A stretch of 64,000 nucleotides of DNA from Microbacterium sp. C7(2022) (GTDB taxonomy: Bacteria > Actinomycetota > Actinomycetes > Actinomycetales > Microbacteriaceae). Position 1 is the stretch's first letter, and every line of letters begins with the position of its first letter. A program made the position numbers and the translations under genes. Below are positions 42,951 through 52,377 of the stretch, one piece after another. The notes under the pieces are model-generated. The model did not search any database. It was not told the DNA's origin and was given only the letters and a program-made list of their open reading frames with translations. The stretch spans positions 248,001-312,000 of the forward strand of contig NZ_JAPEHV010000004.1 of NCBI RefSeq assembly GCF_028823665.1. The letters are read 5' to 3'.

Positions 42951-43751
42951 ATGAACCCAGCCACACAACCGATCTCCACCAAGCCGCTCGCTGGTTGGCG
43001 CGTGCTCGTGCCCCGCGGCGGCCCGTGGGGCGACAGCGTCGCCGCGAGTCTGCGCCGACAGGGTGCGACACCGGTCATCGCTCCGCTGATTAACTTCGCC
43101 CCGACGAACGATCAGGAAACGCTCGAGCAGTCGCTCGCCGACCTCGCCGCGGGAAAGTTCGATTGGCTGACGGTTACCAGCGCCACTACCGTGGACGTGC
43201 TGTACGCGTACCGCGCCGAGATTCCGGCATCCACTCGCGTCGCTGCCGTGGGAGAGACTACGGCAGCCGCGTTGCAGGCCGTGGGATACCGGGTCGATCT
43301 GGTTCCCGACAACGACAACTCGGCGGCGGGGATGGCGGAGCAGATGCTCGCGTTGGAATCTGAGCCACGTGACATCCTGACGCTCCGCAGTGAGATCGCC
43401 AAGCCCGTGCTCACCAAGAAGCTGAAGACTGCGGGCCATCGGGTGCGCAGCGTGGTGGCGTACCGCACCGTGGGCGTGCCCGTCACCGAACGCATCGCGG
43501 AAGACGTCCGTTCGGGGCGTATCAACGCGATCCTCGTCACCAGTGGCTCGGTCGCCCAGCAGGTGCGCGAACAGTTCACCGAGGTACCGGACACCACGCT
43601 GATCGCGGCGATCGGGCCGCGCACCGCGCGCGACGCCCGCAAGTCGGGGCTTTCGGTGGATGTCGTGGCTGATGCACAGACCGTGGATGCGCTGATCGAT
43701 GCCGTCGCCGCGTTCTCGCTGCCGCACGCGGCTGACGAACTCGCCCCGTGA
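42951..43751 (+). CDS. hemD: Uroporphyrinogen-III synthase
   Basis: 266 residues. It cyclises hydroxymethylbilane to uroporphyrinogen III. The loosely conserved HemD features are LAGWRVLVPRGGPWGDSVAASLRRQGATPVIAPLINF at the start, WLTVTSATTV near residue 70, RVAAVGETTAAALQAVGYRVDLVP near 95, and AILVTSGSVAQQV with IAAIGPRTARDARKSGL in the second lobe. Two-lobed length is normal. The stop overlaps the cofD start by one base, linking haem and F420 gene expression. Confidence 0.88.
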   Translation: MNPATQPISTKPLAGWRVLVPRGGPWGDSVAASLRRQGATPVIAPLINFAPTNDQETLEQSLADLAAGKFDWLTVTSATTVDVLYAYRAEIPASTRVAAVGETTAAALQAVGYRVDLVPDNDNSAAGMAEQMLALESEPRDILTLRSEIAKPVLTKKLKTAGHRVRSVVAYRTVGVPVTERIAEDVRSGRINAILVTSGSVAQQVREQFTEVPDTTLIAAIGPRTARDARKSGLSVDVVADAQTVDALIDAVAAFSLPHAADELAP

Positions 43752-44731
43752 TGGGGGCCCCTCGGGTCGTCGTTCTCGCGGGCGGCGTAGGAGGATCGCG
43801 CTTCGTGCTCGGCGTGCGCGAGGCCTTGCGGCGCCGCGGGCTGGCGGACACCGCAGCGTCGCTCACCGTCGTCGTCAACACCGGGGACGACCTGTGGCTG
43901 TCGGGCGTGCGACTGCAGCCCGATGTCGACTCGATCACGTATGCGCTCGCCGGAGTGAACGACACTCAGCGCGGGTGGGGACGCGCTGGGGACTCCGAGC
44001 GGGTCAACGCCGAGCTGCAGGAATGGGGCGCTGGCTGGCCGTGGTTCACGCTCGGTGACCTCGACCTCGGAACCCACCTCGCGCGCACCGGCTGGCTGCG
44101 AGAGGGGCTCACCCCGAGCGATGTGCTGGAGAAGATGTCGCACCGGTGGGACCTCGGCGCGCGACTGCTGCCGATGACCGACAGCGAGGTCGACACGTGG
44201 GTCGAGCTCGAGGGCGGGGTGCGTCAGCACTTTCAGGAGTGGTGGACGCGCCACCGCGCGACCCTCGCGCCTGTGGCCTTTCACAACCCAGGCATCGCAT
44301 CGGCCGTGCCGGCACCCGGTGTCGCCGAGGCGATAGCGAACGCCGACATCGTGCTTCTTGCGCCGTCGAATCCGGTCGTGTCGATCGGACCAATCCTGGC
44401 GGTACCGGGCATCCGAGAAGCGCTAGTGGCGACGCGTGCCCGTGTCGTTGGGGTATCGCCCGTCATCGGTGGCAAAGTCGTGCGCGGCATGGCGGACGTG
44501 TGCCTGGCAGCGATCGGCGTCGACACGAGCGCTGCCGCCGTCGCGGAGCATTATGGCGCCCGCAATGCGGGTGGACTGCTGGACGCGTGGCTCATGGCGG
44601 AAGAAGACGCGGCCGATGCTTCGCGGGTCGCCGAGCGCGGCATCCGATCGCTCGTGACACCCCTGTGGATGACGGACGCTGACACCTCGGCGGCACTCGG
44701 TGAGGCCGCACTCGCCGCGGCAGGCGTGTGA
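43751..44731 (+). CDS. cofD: 2-phospho-L-lactate transferase (F420 synthesis)
   Basis: 326 residues (FbiA in mycobacteria). It joins the activated lactyl/enolpyruvyl nucleotide to FO to make F420-0 or its dehydro form. Signature segments are VVVLAGGVGGSRFVLGV (residues 6-22), VNTGDDLWLSGVRLQPDVDSITYALAG (the GDD and PDxD region), FTLGDLDLGTHLARTGWLREG, and the C-terminal VGVSPVIGGKVVRG. The ATG at 43751 shares a base with the hemD stop; a GTG directly before it is also possible. The next gene (TSUP) starts one base after the stop. Confidence 0.94.
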   Translation: MGAPRVVVLAGGVGGSRFVLGVREALRRRGLADTAASLTVVVNTGDDLWLSGVRLQPDVDSITYALAGVNDTQRGWGRAGDSERVNAELQEWGAGWPWFTLGDLDLGTHLARTGWLREGLTPSDVLEKMSHRWDLGARLLPMTDSEVDTWVELEGGVRQHFQEWWTRHRATLAPVAFHNPGIASAVPAPGVAEAIANADIVLLAPSNPVVSIGPILAVPGIREALVATRARVVGVSPVIGGKVVRGMADVCLAAIGVDTSAAAVAEHYGARNAGGLLDAWLMAEEDAADASRVAERGIRSLVTPLWMTDADTSAALGEAALAAAGV

Positions 44732-44732
44732 C

Positions 44733-45503
44733 GTGAGCGATCTCGGCGCGTGGGCGTGGTGCGCGCTGGCTGCAGCGGCGCTGATCGTCGGGCTGTCGAA
44801 GACGGCGGTGCCCGGCGCCGGCACTCTCGCCGTCGCCCTTTTCGCGGCCGTGCTGCCGGCGAAACAGTCGACGGGAGCGCTGCTGATCCTGCTGATCGTT
44901 GCCGACGTGTTCGCCGTGACGATGTACCGGCGTCACGCCGACTGGCGCACGCTCTGGCGCTTGGCGCCGGCCGTCGGGGTGGGAATCGTGGCGGGCGCGG
45001 TGTTCATGGCGTTCGCCGATGACGCGTGGATGAAACGCACGATCGGCGTGATCCTTCTCGCGGTGATTGCCATCACGCTGTGGCGCCGGCGTGTGTCGGC
45101 GGGCGGCGTGGCTCGGGGAGCGTCGCCTGTGTCGGCGGATGCGCCCCCGCGGCGCGTGGCTGCTGTCACCTACGGGTCGCTGGGCGGATTCACCACGATG
45201 GTCGCGAACGCCGCCGGGCCGGTGATGTCGATGTACTTCCTCGCGTCGCGGTTCGAGGTGAAGGCGTTTCTGGGGACGGCGGCGTGGTTCTTCGCGATCG
45301 TCAACGTCGCGAAGGTCCCGTTCTCGGTGGCGATCGGCATCATCACGCCGCAGTCCCTGGTGCTCGACCTGGTGCTGGTCCCGGTAGTCGTGGTGGGGGC
45401 CTTCCTCGGGCGATGGGTGGCCGACCGGATCGACCAACGCGTGTTCGAGCGCCTGGTGATCGGGTTCACCGTGGTTGGCGCGGTCTACCTGCTCGTGAGC
45501 TGA
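44733..45503 (+). CDS. TSUP-family (TauE/SafE) membrane exporter
   Basis: 256 residues in seven to eight hydrophobic helices as two repeats, each carrying a typical TSUP loop: LIVGLSKTAVPGAGTLAVALFAAVLP and YGSLGGFTTMVANAAGPVMSMYFL. The family moves sulphur-containing or organic anions (sulfite, sulfoacetate, lactate). The start is the GTG one base after the cofD stop. Co-transcription with cofD hints at a role in F420 precursor handling, but this is not established. Confidence 0.88.
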   Translation: MSDLGAWAWCALAAAALIVGLSKTAVPGAGTLAVALFAAVLPAKQSTGALLILLIVADVFAVTMYRRHADWRTLWRLAPAVGVGIVAGAVFMAFADDAWMKRTIGVILLAVIAITLWRRRVSAGGVARGASPVSADAPPRRVAAVTYGSLGGFTTMVANAAGPVMSMYFLASRFEVKAFLGTAAWFFAIVNVAKVPFSVAIGIITPQSLVLDLVLVPVVVVGAFLGRWVADRIDQRVFERLVIGFTVVGAVYLLVS

Positions 45504-45634
45504 CCGCCGCCTGCGCCCGCTGGCTCGCCGCCGCGCGGGCTGGGTTGGTCGGGGCTCGCGCCCGCCTTCACTGGGTTCGCCGGGGCGACGGGCGCGGGGC
45601 CGGGCGTGGGGCCGGGCGTGGGCGACCTCCCGCC

Positions 45635-45704
45635 GTTCGGTTGGCGCACTTTGCGGTGTTCGCCGGGTCGGCCCGGCGTGTTGTGACAAACGAACCTGGC
45701 CGGG
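45635..45704 (-). repeat. About 70-bp interspersed repeat, family A copy 1
   Basis: Runs from GTTCGGTTGGCGCACTTTGC to ACGAACCTGGCCGGGG. It is almost identical to copy 2, 85 bp away, for about 58 bases. On the other strand it is the same element as the pair at 58350-58514 (TTTGTCACnACACGCCGGGC and ACCGCAAAGTGCGCC). Confidence 0.85.
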
Positions 45705-45719
45705 GTGAGTGTGCCCGCT

Positions 45720-45786
45720 GTTCGGTTGGCGCACTTTGCGGTGTTCGCCGGGTCGGCCCGGCGTGTTGTGACAGATGAACCCGGCC
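45720..45786 (-). repeat. About 70-bp interspersed repeat, family A copy 2
   Basis: Same orientation as copy 1. It differs only near the end (ACAGATGAACCC versus ACAAACGAACCT), which shows that the element boundary includes the GAAC terminal arm. Confidence 0.85.
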
Positions 45787-45825
45787 AGCAACGCCGGGGT
45801 GGTCCACTGGGGGCTGGCGGCACCG

Positions 45826-45893
45826 GGGGCAGGTAGCTCCGGGCGCGGGGGCAGGTAGCTCCAGGCGCGAGGGCAGGTAGCTCCAGGCGCGAG
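45826..45893. repeat. 22-bp minisatellite, three copies
   Basis: Unit GGGGCAGGTAGCTCC(A/G)GGCGCG; the AGGTAGCTCC core starts at 45831, 45853 and 45875, exactly 22 bp apart. It is the second 22-bp array in the window and lies immediately before the cofC stop. Confidence 0.8.
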
Positions 45894-45906
45894 GGGCAGC
45901 GCGGGG

Positions 45907-46748
<842 letters not shown>

Positions 46749-46752
<4 letters not shown>

Positions 46753-47768
46753 TCCCCGAACCGCGCGCGCAGGCGCGGGAGGATCTCGGCGCCGTACATG
46801 CGGAGGAACTCCTCCTGGTCGTGCCCGGGGTCGTGGAACACCAGGTGCCGGAATCCGAGATCGACGTACTTCGCGATCTGCTCGACGTGCTCGTCGGGGT
46901 CGGTCGAGACGATGAACCGCGATGCGGCGCGTTCGATCGGCAGCTCGGCCGCGCGCCGCTGCATCTCGATCGGATCGTGCACGCCCATCTTCTCTTCGGG
47001 CGACAGCGCCAGCGGCGCCCAGAAGCGGGTCTTCTCCAGCGCGGTGTCGTGATCCGGGTGGTACGACACCTTCACTTCCATCAGGGTGTCAATGTCGTCG
47101 GCGTCACGACCCGCCTTGCCGAGCCCGTCGTGCAGCGCCGGGAGCAGCGTGTCGGCGTACAGCGAGGGGTCCTTGCCGCTCGTGGTGATGAATCCATCGG
47201 CGATGCGCCCGGCGAGGCGTGTCGCGGCGGGGCCGGCGGCGCCGATGTAGATGGGCACCTTGTTCGCGGCATCCGGTCGGTCATAAACCGTGGCATCCTT
47301 CACCGAATAGTAGGTGCCGTCGAAGGTGACGCGCTCGTCCGCCCACAGCTTCTCGATCAGCGTGATCGCTTCTTTGAGGCGCTGGAAGCGCTCGGGCGGC
47401 TCGGGCCATTCCAGTCCGAGCGTGACCTCGTTGAGCGCCTCTCCGGTGCCGACGCCCAGGATCACGCGCCCCGGGTACATGACCCCGAGCGTCGCGAACG
47501 CCTGCGCGATGACGGCAGGGTGATACCGGAACGTCGGTGTGAGCACCGAGGTGCCCAGCAGCACGCGCGAGGTGCGTGCGCCCACGGCACCGAGCCATGG
47601 CAACGCGGCCGGAGCATGCCCGCCGTCGTGCATCCACGGCTGGAAGTGGTCCGACAAGAACACCGAGTCGAAGCCCATCTCCTCGGCCAGCACGGCGAAA
47701 TCGACGAGTTCGGTCGGCCCGAACTGCTCGGCCGATGCCTTGTACCCGAAACGCAGGGGAACGGTCAT
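46749..47768 (-). CDS. fgd: F420-dependent glucose-6-phosphate dehydrogenase
   Basis: 339-residue luciferase-like (LLM) enzyme. It oxidises glucose 6-phosphate to 6-phosphogluconolactone and makes reduced F420. The match to mycobacterial Fgd1 extends along the protein: FGYKASAEQFGP at the start, LSDHFQPWMHDGGHAP (the His/Trp site near residues 40-44), GTSVLTPTFRYHPAVIAQAF, GVGTGEALNEV, KTRFWAPLALSPEEK (phosphate-binding Lys region) and LVFHDPGHDQEEFLRMY. It overlaps both neighbours by 4 bases. It supplies F420H2 for whatever reductases this organism has. Confidence 0.95.
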
Positions 47769-49282
47769 GATGATCCCTTCTCGGCACGCGCTTCGGCGTG
47801 CTCATCCACGGTGAGAAACTCCGAGCCGTCGGCCCGAGCCAATCGTGCCCGAAACGCGTCGACGGTCCCCGGCCACAGCAGCGTCAGACGGCCGGACCTC
47901 TCGTCCACGTACCAGTTGCGGCATCCGCCGGTCATCCAGGGGGTGGATGCCGCTGCCGCCGCAATCTCGTCGGTGTACGCCGCCTCGGCCACCGGGTCGA
48001 CGCGTACCACTTCGCGCCGCGCGCGCACGAGGCCGCGCACCGCATAGGCCGCTTGCTCCTCGATCATGAGCACCGACGACGAGTGCCCGAGCGCGGCGTT
48101 CGGCCCGTCGAGCACGAACATGTTCGGGAATCCTGCCACCACGGTCGAGCCGAACGACGTCATCCCACCCGACCAGTGCTCGGCGAGCGTCGTGCCCTCC
48201 TCCCCGGTGACGAGCTCTGCGTACGGCTGCTGCGTCGTGGCGAACCCGGTGGCGAGCACGAGTGCGTCCGCAGGGTGCTCAGCGCCGGTCTGTGAGACGA
48301 GGACATCATCACGAACGGATGCCAGTGCAGAAGGTTCGAGGGTCACGGCGGGCGACGCCACGGCGGGGTAGAACTCGTCCGACAGCAGCACGCGCTTGCA
48401 GCCGAATGCGTACTGCGGTGTCAGCTGCGCCCGCAGGCTCGGGTCATCCACCTGCGCGGCGAGGTGCGCGCGGGCAATGGCGGTGGCTTCCGCCGCGGCG
48501 GTGACATCGCCCGACCTCGACGCGAAGCGTGCCTCGCCCTCGGCGTACAGGCCGGCGCGCAAGCGTGCCAGCTCGCCGGGCCGAGTGGCGAACCGCTCAC
48601 GCTCTTCGGCGGAGTAGGGGTGTGCTCCGCGGGGCATGATCCAGGGAGGAGTGCGCTGGAAGAGCGTGACGTGCCCGGCGGTGCGGGCAAGCTCCGGGAC
48701 CAGCTGGACGGCGCTCGCGCCGGTGCCGACCACCGCCACTCGCAGGCCGGTGAGATCCACGCTGTGGTCCCAGCGTGAGGAGTGGAAGATCGGACCGGGG
48801 AAGGTCTCGAGGTCATCGATGTCGGGGATCTCCGGCTCGGTGAGCCGCCCGCATGCCAGCACGAGGGAACGCGCTGTGAGTGCGCCGGATGCCGTGCGGA
48901 TGCGCCAGCGCGAGGTTGTGGCATCCCACTGCGCGTGCAACATCGCCGTTCGTAAGAGGAGGCGATCGTGCAGCCCTTCGCGGCGCGCGACGTGTTCGAG
49001 ATACGCGTGGATTTCGTCACCGCGGGCGTATAGGCCCGACCACGTCGGATTGGGGTGGCTCGCGAACCCGTAGAGATGGGCGGGTACGTCGCACGCGACG
49101 CCCGGGTAAGTGTTGTCGCGCCATGTGCCGCCGAGGTCGTCGGCGCGCTCGAGCATGACGAAGTCGTCGATGCCCGCGCGGCGGAGGGCGATCGCCATGC
49201 CGATCCCGGCGAATCCGGCGCCGATGATCGCGACCTCGTGGTGCCGGGTCGTCGCGGCCTTGGCCGTTGCCTCAGCCGTCAC
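47765..49282 (-). CDS. Flavin-dependent monooxygenase (Baeyer-Villiger type)
   Basis: 505 residues. Two Rossmann loops, IIGAGFAGIGMA (FAD, residues 19-30) and VVGTGASAVQ (NADPH, about 195), flank the type I BVMO fingerprint FxGxxxHxxxW, here FPGPIFHSSRWD. GGTWRDNTYPGVACDVPAHLY is also typical. It oxygenates a ketone, aldehyde or sulphide with NADPH and O2; the substrate is unknown. The GTG start overlaps the fbiC stop and its stop overlaps fgd, so it is embedded in the F420 operon. That makes a link to F420 metabolism or a redox pathway served by Fgd plausible but unproven. Confidence 0.9.
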   Translation of the reverse strand: MTAEATAKAATTRHHEVAIIGAGFAGIGMAIALRRAGIDDFVMLERADDLGGTWRDNTYPGVACDVPAHLYGFASHPNPTWSGLYARGDEIHAYLEHVARREGLHDRLLLRTAMLHAQWDATTSRWRIRTASGALTARSLVLACGRLTEPEIPDIDDLETFPGPIFHSSRWDHSVDLTGLRVAVVGTGASAVQLVPELARTAGHVTLFQRTPPWIMPRGAHPYSAEERERFATRPGELARLRAGLYAEGEARFASRSGDVTAAAEATAIARAHLAAQVDDPSLRAQLTPQYAFGCKRVLLSDEFYPAVASPAVTLEPSALASVRDDVLVSQTGAEHPADALVLATGFATTQQPYAELVTGEEGTTLAEHWSGGMTSFGSTVVAGFPNMFVLDGPNAALGHSSSVLMIEEQAAYAVRGLVRARREVVRVDPVAEAAYTDEIAAAAASTPWMTGGCRNWYVDERSGRLTLLWPGTVDAFRARLARADGSEFLTVDEHAEARAEKGSS

Positions 49283-51810
49283 GAGCGCACCTGCCGGTAA
49301 TCGGTCGTGCGCTGACGGAACGGCCGGAACATGCGCGATGCGATGGTGCGCGCGTCATCCAGCGGCAGCTCGCGACCGTGCTCGATGCCGGCTTCAGGCT
49401 TGACGCGACCGTCGAGCAGTGCGCCGCCCAGGTCGTCGCCGCCGGCGCGCAGGAGCTGGGCCGCGGTGTCGCGGCCCACGCGTGTCCAGGGGATCTGGAT
49501 GTGCGGGATGCTGCCCGACAGCATCAAGCGCGAGACTGCCGCCGTGGCTCGGTGCTCGTCGAGGGCTGTGCGGTCAGCGACGAGGGGCACACCGCCGACA
49601 GGGCCGGGTAGTGGGATCGGCACGAACTCCGTGAATCCACGCGTGTCGTCTTGGATCGCGCGCAGCTTCTGCAGGTGGGCGATGCGCTCCTCGGCGGTTT
49701 CGACATGACCGTAGAAGAGGACGCTGGTCGAGCGGAACCCCTCGCGGTGCGCGGCGGTGATGCCCTCGACCCATCGGTCGATCTCGACATCGGTCGGCGC
49801 GACGAGGCTGCGCACCCGCTCGCTCAGCACTTTCACGCCGGTGCCGGGGACGGTGTCAACGCCCGCATCCCGCATGGCGGTGAGGGCGCCGCCAAGGCCG
49901 AGGCCGCCGCGGTCGGCGAGATCCCACACGTCTTGCGGGCGGTACGCGTGCAGGTGGATTCCAGGCGCTGCGGCACGCAGCGTGCGCACCAGGTCGAGGT
50001 AGCGCTGCGGATCGACGCCTGCGGGTAGCAGCCCTTGCACGCAGATTTCGGTGGCACCCAGATCGACGGCGTCACGCGCGATCGCGGCGGCGTCGTCGAG
50101 CGTGAAGTGCGTCGGGTCGGTCGACGGCGCCTCTCGCAGACCGGACGAGGTCAGATTGCGGTTGACCACGAGCGTCACCGCCTCGCCCACGGTGTACCGC
50201 CGGACGTCGTCGGCGGTTCGCGTCAACTCGTCGAGCGCCGCGCCGGTTGCCATGAGCAGCTGCCTCCACTCGGCGTCGTCGAGGCTGCGCGGATCGGTCG
50301 CTGCTCGCTCGGCGAGGCCCCGTGCCGGGCGCGCGCGGTCGGCCGATGTGCTTGGTGCGGGGCGCTCGGGTAGGCCCGGCGTGCTCGGTGCCGAACTCCT
50401 GTGATGCGGCGGGTTGCGAGTGTCGGTGGCCGTTTCGGTGCCCGAATCGGCGAGATCTCCGGAGTTAGGCACAGTGGCGGCGGGGGCGGCGGCGGAGGCG
50501 GCGTCGGAAGCGGCGGAGGTGGCACCGGCGGCGGCGTCGGAAGCGGCGGAGGTGGCACCGGGCTCGGCCGCCAGTCCGGTCTCGGCGTCAGCCAACGCCG
50601 CCACCGGCGCGCGCATCGCCGGATCGAGCCACGTATCGGGGTCGCCGACGAACTCGGGGTGGGCAGTCAGCCGCTCGCGCAGCGTGAACCCGAGTTCGGC
50701 GGTGCGCGCAGCGAGGTCGTCGAGGTGCGGCCACGGCCGCTCGGGGTTGACGTGGTCTGCGGTGAGCGGCGAAACGCCACCCCAGTCGTCGGCGCCGGCG
50801 CGTACGAGCAGGTCGAACTCCGTGACATCCGACAGGTTCGGTGGCACCTGGATGCGCATGCTCGACCCCATCACCAGTCGCGCGACGGCGACAGCTGCGA
50901 TGTACTCGATCAGCTCGGCATCGGGCGCACCCTGCATGGCCGTTCGCGGTTTCGCGCGGAAGTTCTGCACGATCACCTCTTGTACATGCCCGTGCCGGGC
51001 GTGGGCGTCGCGCAGTGCGATGAGCGACTCCGCACGGTCGCGGAGCGACTCTCCGATGCCCACCAAGATCCCGGTCGTGAACGGAATGCGCTCCGCCCCC
51101 GCATCTTCGATCACCCCGAGCCGCACCGCGGGGTCCTTATCCGGCGAGCCGTAGTGCACCTGCCCAGGCTCCTCGTAGAGGCGGCGTGACGTAGTTTCGA
51201 GCATCATGCCCATCGACGGGGCTGTGGGGCGCAGCATCCGCAATTCTTGTGCTGTCATCACACCGGGATTCAGGTGCGCGAGCATTCCCGTCTCGGCGGT
51301 GACGAGGCGCGCGATGTGGGCCACGTAGTCGAGCGTCGACGCGTAGCCATGGTCATCGAGCCACGCGCGTGCCTCGGACCACCGGTCTTCCGGGCGGTCA
51401 CCGAGCGTGAGCAACACTTCTTTGCAGCCCATCGCCTGGCCCTGCCGCACCACCGCGAGCACCTGCGCCTCTGACATGAACGCGGGCTTGTTCTTCTTGA
51501 GAAGCTGCCCGGGGGTGTCGACGAAGATGCAGTAGTGGCAGCGATCGCGGCAGAGTGTCGTGAGGGGGACGAAGACCTTGCGCGAGTAAGTGATGATCCC
51601 GGGGCGTCCGGCGGCGCGCAGACCTGCATCGCGCAACGCGCCGGCGAGGTCGAGCAACGTGTCGAGATCGTTCGCGGTGGCACCCAGCAAGGCCTCGACG
51701 TCGTCGATGCCGAGTGACTCGCTGGCCCGTGTGCGCGCGATGGCCTGAGCGCGCTCGATGGCGGCGGCGAACGACGTGCGTTGCGCCTGCGATGGTTCGA
51801 GCAGGGTCAC
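49279..51810 (-). CDS. fbiC: FO synthase (CofG/CofH fusion) with a cluster-less CofH half
   Basis: 843 residues. The CofG half (about 1-410) is a full radical SAM enzyme with CRDRCHYC (CxxxCxxC, about residues 87-94), YEEPGQVHYGSPDK and DDWGGVSPLTADHVNPERPWP. A 100-residue Ala/Ser/Thr/Pro-rich linker follows, containing a 78-bp family B repeat. The CofH half (about 515-843) keeps VVNRN, TEICVQG, DTVPGTGVKVLSERVR, YGHVET, RGFTEFVPIP and AGGDDLGG. Where CofH normally has NVCxxxCxFC it reads LTSSGLREAPSTDPTHF, with no cysteine. Tyrosine cleavage by this half is therefore unlikely. The GTG lies 6 bases after AAGACT; it heads a four-gene overlapping operon. Confidence 0.92.
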   Translation of the reverse strand: MTLLEPSQAQRTSFAAAIERAQAIARTRASESLGIDDVEALLGATANDLDTLLDLAGALRDAGLRAAGRPGIITYSRKVFVPLTTLCRDRCHYCIFVDTPGQLLKKNKPAFMSEAQVLAVVRQGQAMGCKEVLLTLGDRPEDRWSEARAWLDDHGYASTLDYVAHIARLVTAETGMLAHLNPGVMTAQELRMLRPTAPSMGMMLETTSRRLYEEPGQVHYGSPDKDPAVRLGVIEDAGAERIPFTTGILVGIGESLRDRAESLIALRDAHARHGHVQEVIVQNFRAKPRTAMQGAPDAELIEYIAAVAVARLVMGSSMRIQVPPNLSDVTEFDLLVRAGADDWGGVSPLTADHVNPERPWPHLDDLAARTAELGFTLRERLTAHPEFVGDPDTWLDPAMRAPVAALADAETGLAAEPGATSAASDAAAGATSAASDAASAAAPAATVPNSGDLADSGTETATDTRNPPHHRSSAPSTPGLPERPAPSTSADRARPARGLAERAATDPRSLDDAEWRQLLMATGAALDELTRTADDVRRYTVGEAVTLVVNRNLTSSGLREAPSTDPTHFTLDDAAAIARDAVDLGATEICVQGLLPAGVDPQRYLDLVRTLRAAAPGIHLHAYRPQDVWDLADRGGLGLGGALTAMRDAGVDTVPGTGVKVLSERVRSLVAPTDVEIDRWVEGITAAHREGFRSTSVLFYGHVETAEERIAHLQKLRAIQDDTRGFTEFVPIPLPGPVGGVPLVADRTALDEHRATAAVSRLMLSGSIPHIQIPWTRVGRDTAAQLLRAGGDDLGGALLDGRVKPEAGIEHGRELPLDDARTIASRMFRPFRQRTTDYRQVRS
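50392..50469. repeat. 78-bp interspersed repeat, family B copy 3, inside fbiC
   Basis: Plus-strand ends CGAACTCCTG and CTCCGGAGTTAGG match the two copies at 28596-28674 and 28757-28835. The interior also keeps ATCGGCGAG before the right end. It is read through in frame on the minus strand and supplies about 26 residues of the CofG-CofH linker (PNSGDLADSG to PPHHRSS). Confidence 0.75.
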
Positions 51811-51914
51811 CGAACCAGTCTTGCACCGCTTGTCGGTGCCGGCTTCGCACGATCGTTGCGTTCCTGAAAGCAAATTGCCGCAATTCCGGATGCCGCGGCT
51901 GGCAGACTAGGGCC

Positions 51915-52367
51915 ATGGTCACGATGTTGCTCGACTCGACACGGCTCGAAGTCGTGCTGTCGGTGACCGAGCGGGCCCTGGCGTTTCGCAAGACCAACGT
52001 CGTGATCGAACGATCGGCGATCACGAAGGTGCAGCTCGTCGATGATGCATGGACGTGGCTGCGCGGCGTCGCGAGTCCGGGAACGCATCTGCGCGCAGTG
52101 GTGGCCATGGGAACGTGGCAGTCCGCCGCAGGCGCGGATTTCGTCATCGTGCGCCGTCATCGTGCGGGTGTCGTCATCGATCTCGAGACGCACGATGAGT
52201 TCGAGCGTGTCGTGCTGACCACTCGCCACGGCTTGGAACTGGTGCAGGCATTGCGCGTGAACGTCGCGACCGATGAGGCACCCGCTGACGTCACTGCGCT
52301 GGCCACCGGGCCTATCACTCGGCCAACACGGGCGCGTTCGTCGCAGAAGGCCGCCCCGGCCGTTTGA
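51915..52367 (+). CDS. Hypothetical protein, DUF-type beta-rich
   Basis: 150 residues with no family I can name. It starts MVTMLLDSTRLEVVLSVTERALAFRKTNVVIERSAITKVQL, a pattern of short strands seen in PH-like bacterial domains, and has DDAWTWLRGVASPGTHL, then a basic C-terminal tail. No membrane segment or catalytic motif is visible. CAGACT lies 6 bases before the ATG. It is divergent from fbiC and 10 bases before the PAP2 gene. Confidence 0.75.
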   Translation: MVTMLLDSTRLEVVLSVTERALAFRKTNVVIERSAITKVQLVDDAWTWLRGVASPGTHLRAVVAMGTWQSAAGADFVIVRRHRAGVVIDLETHDEFERVVLTTRHGLELVQALRVNVATDEAPADVTALATGPITRPTRARSSQKAAPAV

Positions 52368-52377
52368 TTCGGTACTT

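Larger units (their letters stand above)
45504..45906. other. Repeat-filled gap between convergent TSUP and cofC genes
   Basis: 403 bases with no supportable gene. It holds two head-to-tail family A repeats (45635-45704 and 45720-45786) and a three-copy 22-bp minisatellite (45826-45893). The first 130 bases are GC-rich imperfect repeats of GGGCGTGGGGCC type. Confidence 0.7.

Noticed and set aside
45635-45786. Two similar repeats considered as a CRISPR array
   Set aside because: Only two copies, repeat unit about 70 bp with a short gap, no cas genes; they match an interspersed family found again at 58 kb.
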